From positions 1 through 32,677 of IMG/VR virus record IMGVR_UViG_3300047557_000801: a stretch of DNA of 32,677 nt. One strand, written 5' to 3'. Source of the stretch: a virus. Positions 17,101 to 26,100 of the stretch are shown here, one piece after another. Both the position numbers and the translations under genes were made by a program. The notes under the pieces were generated by a model. The model was not told the origin of the DNA. It ran no database searches and saw only the letters and a list, made by a program, of their open reading frames with translations. The first letter of the stretch is position 1. Every line of letters begins with the position of its first letter.

Positions 17101-20100
17101 ATTGATAGATCTAAATGAAGGGGATGTAATCGAAATAAGAGAATATATTTCTACATCTACCAATCATATTCCTCCTACACCTACCTCCTTGGGTCTATAC
17201 AAAAAATATACTCCTTTGAAATTCTTAGACGATACCTATGTAGAACCTAGAGAAGTTATCCAAGGACATGACGGAAGTATTACAGCCGCATTTGGAGATT
17301 TTCGAGATGATTTATTATTAGAATTAGAATATCGAATCTATAATAATATCAAAAAAGAATATGACGAAAAATTATTTGACATCGATAAGATAGTCGGCGG
17401 TTATTATGGTTCGGGTGTATATAAAAAATCTCAACTAGATTCTATCGTTAATCAAGAATTTTTGAAATGGATCCAGAATACAAATATCAATTATACCTTA
17501 AATGAATATTTTGACAATCAGGATTCGTTTACCTATACATATTCTGCGATGTCAGATCCTACCAAAACGCAAACCCTACCGGGCTATTGGAGAGGAGTAT
17601 ATAAATGGTTTTATGATACTGATAGACCGCATCGATGTCCTTGGGAAATGTTAGGTTTCTCAGAAAAACCGTCGTGGTGGAATACTGTATATGGACCGGC
17701 TCCTTATACAAAAAATAATTTAATTTTGTGGGAAGATTTAAGAGACGGCGTTGTAAAACAAGGATCTAGAGCAGGAAGACACGATCGATATAAGAGACCT
17801 AGCTTGTTAGATCATATTCCAGTTGACGACGATGGTAATCTATTAAGTCCTTTAGATTCCGGTCTAGCACAAGATTTTTCATTAATCAATAATAAGGGAC
17901 CATTCGTTCTAGGAGATATTGGACCAGTTGAATATGCATGGCGATCAAGTTCTGAATGGCCATTTGCTGTGACATTGGCTATGTGTTTGATGAAACCGTT
18001 TGAATTTATAACAGATAGTTATGATAGGTCCATTACATATCTGAATAACTTAGAACAGACGGTGAATCTAAACACAAAATTATTTGTAACTAAAGATGAC
18101 ATTTCGTCTAAATCATTAACTGAGCCATCTGTCGGATTAATAAAATATCTTGTGGCTTATATCAAATCTAGAGGAATTTCCGTTGATACAATTTTAGAAA
18201 AAATAAGTAATCTCGACGTAGCATTGTCTCATCGAATGTCTGGATTTGTAGATCAACAACAGCAAAAGTTCTTACTAGATTCAAAGAGCCCAAATTCAAA
18301 AACCAGCAGTATCTATATTCCACCGGAAAATTATGATATAATTTTTAATGTTAGCTCTCCTATAACATCAGTATCTTATAGCGGAGTGATTTTAGAAAAG
18401 ACCGAGGGGGGCTGGGTAGCGACAGGTTATGATGATATAAATCCTTATTTTAATTATTATCAAGCTATGCCGAGTCAGAAAGATCCAGTTATTTCTGTAG
18501 GTGGAGTTAGTGAAACTTTTGTAGATTGGTCAGAAAATAAAAATTATAACAATGGTGTATTAGTTCGATATGCAAGTAATTTTTATCGAGCACTAAAAAC
18601 ACATAACAGTGGATCGGATTTCGATATCGCTAACTGGCAGAAGTTAGGAACCATACCTAAGATTGGTGCTGTCGAAGCATTGAGAAGAAGATCTTTTAAT
18701 ACTTTATCTATTAAAAAATTAAGTTACGGAACTAAATTTACAACCATACAACAGGTAGTTGATTTCTTATTGGGATATGAAAATTACCTTAAATCTGTAG
18801 GATTTAAATTTGACAGATACGATCCAGAAAATCAAACTAGTCAAGATTGGTTGAGTTCTTGTAAAGAATTCATGTTTTGGACTAAACATAATTGGGAAAT
18901 CGGATCTTTAATTTCTCTAAGTCCGTCAGCACAAAAAGTCGATATTTCGATTCCTGTGGGCGTGGCTGATAATATTTTAGATGGATTTTATGATTATCAG
19001 GTATTAAAAGGAGATGGAAAACCACTTCAGCCTAGATTTATTAATGTCAATAGAAGTTTTCAAAATGTTTCTATAGAGACAGTTAATACCACCGATGGAA
19101 TATTTTATTTAAAATTGTATTATGTTTTAAAAGAACATATTACGATTTTTGATGATAGAACAGTTTTTAACGACATAATATACGATAAGACTACCGGATA
19201 TCGTCAAGGACGTATTAAAGTTCAGGGATTCAGAACTGTAGATTGGGACGGAGATTACACCAGCCCAGGATTCTTGTTTGATAATGTCAATATTGCTGTA
19301 TGGCAACCTTTTACCGATTATCGATTAGGAGACATCGTTGCATACAAATCTTATAATTGGGTAAGTCTAAAAAATCAATTAGGTACCGAAACTTTCGACG
19401 ATACCTTCTGGAGTAAATTAGATACAACACCTATAAAACAATTAATTCCTAATTTTGATTATAAGATTAATCAGTTCTCAGATTATTTTGAAGTATCATC
19501 GGAAGGAATTAATCAAAGCCAGAGAGATTTGGCAAGACATACTATAGGATACCAACAAAGAGATTATCTACAAAACCTTGCAGAAGATCCAGTAAGTCAA
19601 TTTCAATTATATCAGGGATTTATTAGAGAAAAAGGATCAGCTAATTCAATATCAAAAATCTTTGGAAAGTTAAGTCGTTCCGGTAGTGATAGTATCATAT
19701 TAAATGAAGAATGGGCCTTTTTAGTTGGACGCATGGGAGGCACTGATCAACAAACTGAAATAGAAATTCAATTAGAAAAAAATAAATTTGAATTAAATCC
19801 TCAATTATTTTTAGTTGAGTCTAATGAAGAATTAATCGATAGAGATCAAAATTATAGATTAACTTCTAGAGATTTTACGATAGCGCCGATTCCCTATGTT
19901 GCAGATATAATTCCTAAAACATTAGAAATTCAGCCAACAATGACTGCTGGATATGTAAGCAGCGGGCAATATCAACACGTTATTTCTTCAATATCTGATT
20001 TATCAACATTAGATATTAATACTGTTAAAGAAAATGATCATATTTGGGTTACTTTTTATAGAGATACCTGGACAGTTTTAAGAGTAAATGAATCTTTATT

Positions 20101-23100
20101 TTTATATGTAACTAATATCAATAGATTAGATGAAACAACAGTAGAAATAACATTCAACAGATCTCACAATTTTGCTGTTGGGGATTATATAGGATTTAGA
20201 GAAATTCCTAACTTAATCGGATTTTATGAAGTAGTTTCAATTTCTAATTCGATAATAAATCTCAGAGTTGATGCTGAAATAGATGATCCGATTTTAGATT
20301 CAAGCACCGGAATAAATCCTCAGGTGATAACAAATTGTAGATTTGATAATTATCAGTCTATAAATGAGGAACAGGCAGCTCTATATAATAATGGTTCTAG
20401 AATTTTCTTAGACAACAACGGAGAAAGTTTATGGGAAGTTGTAGAGAAAAATAAACAGTATTCTGCCAAATTAATTTCTGATTATGGAACGACCACACCG
20501 TTGAATACAGGTGAAAAAGTTTTATATGATAATGTAAACAAGCATATAATAACCAGTATACCCGGATCCGCAGTTGTGGTTGTTTATGTTGAGGGATCAT
20601 CTGGGTTATTATTAAAAGAAATTATTTCTCCTCCTAATGGTTACTATAACAGTGTAATAGGATCTTTTGGTAGAAAAATGGCAGTTACTGCCGACGGAAG
20701 ATTTTTGATTATTGGTTCTCCATCTGCCAGCGGAGTAACTAGCAATTTTAGAGGAGAGTGGGCCACGGATGTTGCCTACCAGCAGGATGACATAGTTTTA
20801 TATGGCGGAAGATTATGGAAAGCTAAAAATGCCAATACTGTCATAGGCGACGGCAGCACAGATTTAGCAGTAAACACTGACGATTGGGAATCAGCTACAA
20901 ATATTCCTGCGCAGACGTCTGGAAGAGACCCAGGTCTATACCAGCAGGGCATGATAACGATTTATGAATTTGCCAATGGTCGATATACCCCAACCGCTTC
21001 TTTTTTAAGTCCAAGACCTTCGGATAATGAGCAATTTGGATCAGAGATCGTTGTGTCTTCTAGCGGATCTAATTATTATTTGGCAGTATCGGCTGTGGGA
21101 TCTTACAACAGCACAGGACGAGTTTATCTCTATAAATTTGACGGACAAAATTGGAATCATCTAGAAAATAATAGATATAAAGGAATTTATAATCCTGTAA
21201 CTACCTATTACGCAGGCGACATAGTGTGGCAGGCAGCTCAAGATCCTATAGTAGAAGGAGTTAAAGGAAACCTATGGACTTCCTTAGACGATTCTACATC
21301 TGATGGTAGCACTATCACTCTTGAATCAATGAGTTGGTTAAAAGTCAGCGATATATCTACCAATTGTTCTTTACCTACTAATATTGCTGTCGAAGATGAC
21401 GGTTCTACTTTAGAATTTGCATATACAGGATTAATTTCTGACATGCAGATGGCCGAAATAATCAAACAGGGAGATCAATTCGGATTTTCCATGGCAATGA
21501 ACAATGACGGTAGTTTATTAGTCATAGGCGCCCCCTACAGCGATGGACAATATTTTGCAAATTATAGAGGGGTGTGGAGATCTGATGTTGAATATGTAGA
21601 AGGCGAAGTGGTCAGACATTTGGGATCTGTCGGAGAATCTTATCAATATTATAGATTAGGAGATGCTTATCTAGGACCAGATTCTACATACAGAAGTTAT
21701 AATGAGGACCCTTCGGATAGTGAAAACTGGGTACAGATCAGTGACAGTACTACACAGTCTTCCGGAAAGATATTTGTATATAAAAGATCGGCCGGAGATG
21801 TTTATGTATTAACACAAATGATCAATGCCGGATCTATCAGCTCCTTTACAGATATAGATTCTGGACTGATAATTAGTACCGGCGACCAATTTGGATTTTC
21901 GATGGATTTGGATTCTACCGGAAATGTTTTAGTAGTTTCTAGTCCTAAAGCAGATATTAATTTTCAAGATCAGGGATCTGTTTACGTTCTGGGATTAGAT
22001 ACGGCCACTACCGAATTCAGAGTTAAACAAAGATTAGAAAGTTTTGAACAATACCCAAATGAATTTTTTGGTTATGGTGTATCTATTAGTCCTAACGGAA
22101 TCAAGATTGCAGTAGGAGCACGTAATACTTCAAATAATTATCCTATCAACTTTGATTTATTGTCCGGAACTATTTTTGATAGTGCCAGAACATCGTTCCA
22201 TGTAAAACAAGGTTATACAGGTGGTGTTTATATATTTGATAAGAAAGATGAAAAGTTTTTCTTAACAGAAAAATTACAAGAAGTATTTTCTCCTAATGAA
22301 TCCTTTGGTTACAGTGTCGATTGTGTAGGTTCTTATGTAGTAGTTGGATCGCCATTTTATAGGGTTCCTGTACTTCATGCAGATAATACATTTGCATTTG
22401 AAGGTCCGAATATAGGAAACGTAAGATTGTTTAAAAAGGACGATAATGTTTCGTCTTGGAATACATTGATCGCTCAACAACCTGTTATAGATATTAGAAA
22501 AATTGCAGCGATTGAATTATACGATAATATAAAAAATGTTAAAATACAAGACATTGATTATATTGATCATGCTAAATTTAAAATTCTAAACGTAGCAGAA
22601 CAAGAAATTAAATTTAAAACTCCTTACGATCCTGCGATATATTCCGTAGGAAATGACGAAGTAGTTGTAGATTCTGCAGTCGCATGGTATGAAAAAAATG
22701 TAGGAAGACTATGGTGGAATATTTCTACAGCTAAATGGTTCTATGCAGAACAAAAAGATTATTCTTATAGAGCAGGAAACTGGAATCAATTAGTAGAAGG
22801 TGCCAGCATCGATGTATACGAATGGGTTGAATCTGTTCTGTTGCCTAGCGAATGGGCCGCTTTAGCTGATACCAATGAAGGAATTGCAGAAGGAATATCT
22901 GGTCAGCCTCTTTATCCCAACGACGATGTATACAGCTTTAAACAATTTTTTAATGCAACTACAGGAGCGATTTCGGAAACAAAATATTATTATTGGGTAA
23001 AATCTAAGACAGTTGTACCTACAAACATGCCAGGAAGAACTCGAGCATCTTCAGAAGTTGCTTCATTGATATCTAATCCTGCAGGAACTGGTACAGCTTT

Positions 23101-26100
23101 TATTGCATTGATTGATTCAAATAAATTTTTAGCTTATAATTTTGAATCTATATTATCATCGGATACTGCACTTATTAATTTTAGATTTAAAAATGACCTA
23201 AAAAATTCTACTCCGATACATAATGAATATCAGTTGTTAACTGAAGGTGTAGCAGATAGCGTTCCTATTGAAAAATTAGAAACAAAATGGATCGACAGTT
23301 TGATTGGTATCGATTCTGCAGGAAACCGTGTTCCTGCAACTAATCTTCCAGCAAAACAAAAATACGGTGTTAATTTTAGACCCAGACAAACAATGTTTGT
23401 TGATAGATTATCGGCTTTAAAATTAGCTATTACTAACATCAATTCAGTTTTAGAAAAAGAACCATTCTCGACAATTATCGATTTTACAAATTTAAATTTA
23501 ATAGATGATATTCCGGATCAAATATTAAATCTATATGATGCTGAAGTTGACACAGAGATAGATCTATCAACAGTAGGAACTGTCAGAACAAAGAGAGCGG
23601 TTTTACAGGCTAATATAGTTAATGGCGAATTAGATACTATAGATATTATCGATCCGGGATTCGGATATAAAGTAGTCCCTAGCTTAGAATTAGAAGGCGA
23701 CGGCACCGGAGCTAAAGCATCAGTAACAATAGATAATCAAGGAAGAATATCTACGGTTACGGTAACAGCAAGAGGAAAAAAATATAGTGTATTGTCAGCT
23801 ACTATAAGATATTTCTCAGTTCTAGTTAGAAGCGATTCAACCATCAACGGATTTTGGAGTATATATTCTTGGGATGATGTGCGTAAAGTATTTTTTAGAA
23901 GCCAGTCTCAAGCATTTGATACTACCAAGTATTGGTCTTACATTGATTGGTGGAAAGAAGGATATGATGAAAACACTAGAGTTATTATAGAACTTGACAG
24001 CATCTTCGATGAACCCAAATTTATCATCCTAATAGGGGACCTTATAAGAGTTAAAGAATATGGTGCCGGAGGATGGGCAGTTTTTGAAAAGATATCCGAT
24101 TCTGGAGAAACATTCTCAGACAGATTTATTTTAGTAGGAAGAAAAGACGGAACTATTCAATTAAGCACTTCTCTTTATGATACAACGATATTTGGTATAG
24201 GATTTGACAATACTCAAACATATGATAATACCACCTATGATATTGAAAATGCTATAGAATTAAGAAATATATTTAAAGCAGTAAAACAAGATATTTTTAT
24301 CGGTAATTACACAGTCGAGTGGAACAAGTTATTCTTTTCTAGTATTAGATATGTTTTAGCAGAACAACAATATGTAGATTGGGTCTTTAAGACTAGTTTC
24401 TTAAATGCTACACACAACATAGGCAGTTTTGAACAAAAAGTAAATTATAAAAATGATAATCTTGAAAGCTATCAAGATTACATCGATGAAGTCAAACCAT
24501 TTAGAACTACAGTTCGAGAATATGTAAGTAGATATGACAATTTAGAGCCTTACAGATCTTCAGTAGCTGATTTTGATCTGCCTCCGAAATTCTCCAAAGT
24601 TGACGGAAAGATAGTTCCGATAACTTTTGAAAGATCTGAATTACAACAGTATCCTTGGAAATGGTGGTCGGATAACAACGGATATTCTGTTGTAGCAATC
24701 ACAGTATATGATAGAGGAGCCCAATACACCACTCCTCCAAAAGTTCTCATAGAAGGAGACGGCACTGGAGCAGTAGCTAAGGCGTTTATATCGAATGGAC
24801 GAGTTTCTGGAATTACAATGCTAGACGGCGGCCGCGGCTATACCAAAGCACCCACAATCACATTAGTTGGCGGGAACCCATCTAATTCTATACAGGCTAA
24901 AGCGGCAGCAGTTTTAGGAGATACAAAAGTAAGAACTTTTGATCTCAGTATTAAATTTGATAGAACTAATAAAACTGGAGATTATCAAAATTATACTCAG
25001 TCGCAATCATTCATAGCTACTGGATTTACAGCAGTTTTTGAACTTAATTATGCTCCTACACGAGACAAAACTAAGATCTCTATATTAAAAAATGATCAAT
25101 TGGTTTTAAACAGCGATTATTCTATTAGTTTATATTACAGTTCGGCAGACAGCTATTCTTTATTAAGAGGAAAATTAATTTTTAATCAAGCACCTAATGC
25201 TGGAGATATAATAGCCGTAGAATACGAAAAAAATATAGAATTATTAAATGCTGTTAATAGAATAGATCGATTCTATTCTCCTGCATCAGGGATGATAGGA
25301 AAAGAATTAAATCAGTTAATGACAGGTGTAGATTTTGGAGGTGTATTAATTCAAGGAACTACATTTGACGTAACTGGCGGTTGGGATGCTCTTCCTTGGT
25401 TCACAGATAACTGGGATAGTGTTGAATCAAGTTCAGATTATTATTATGTAGTAAACGTAGAAGATTTGATAGATTCAAGCAAAATATATTCTGCCGGGGA
25501 GATAATCGATTACAAAGGAAAATTATATCAGGCACTGAAACAAAACGTTGATGGTAGCGGAGATATTGTATTACCGACAGTAAACGCCGGTTGGGAAAAT
25601 TATTGGGAAATATTAAAAGTAACATTGCCTTTTGTTCCTGCTATAGGTCAAGAGATTACGATTTATTGGAAAAAACTCAGTCAAAATTATCCAAGGAATA
25701 TCGATACCATCGGAGATCCTTTAGTTAATCCAACAGTCATACTGAACAAAGAAATAGATTTTTTACCTCAAATTAGAATTGACGATCCGGCTTTTAACGA
25801 TCAAGTAGATTCTTCGACTAGCATAAATCCGGAAGCACAGATGCCAACATTTGTCGGTGACGGTGTAACCAATAGAATTGAAATTGGTTCATATGTCTCA
25901 GCTAGAACGGGAGACATTATAATATTCCGTCCGATAGAGAGTGACGGTTCTGTAACTATTACAGATGAAAATCTTGTTGATACACAAATAAGTGGCGGAT
26001 CCCTATCAGCGATCGATAGCATTTATGTTAGTGCTACAGGAACCACTGCAGAAGAAATAGTTATTAACGGAGGAAAATTTGTTGAACCCGATCACGTACC

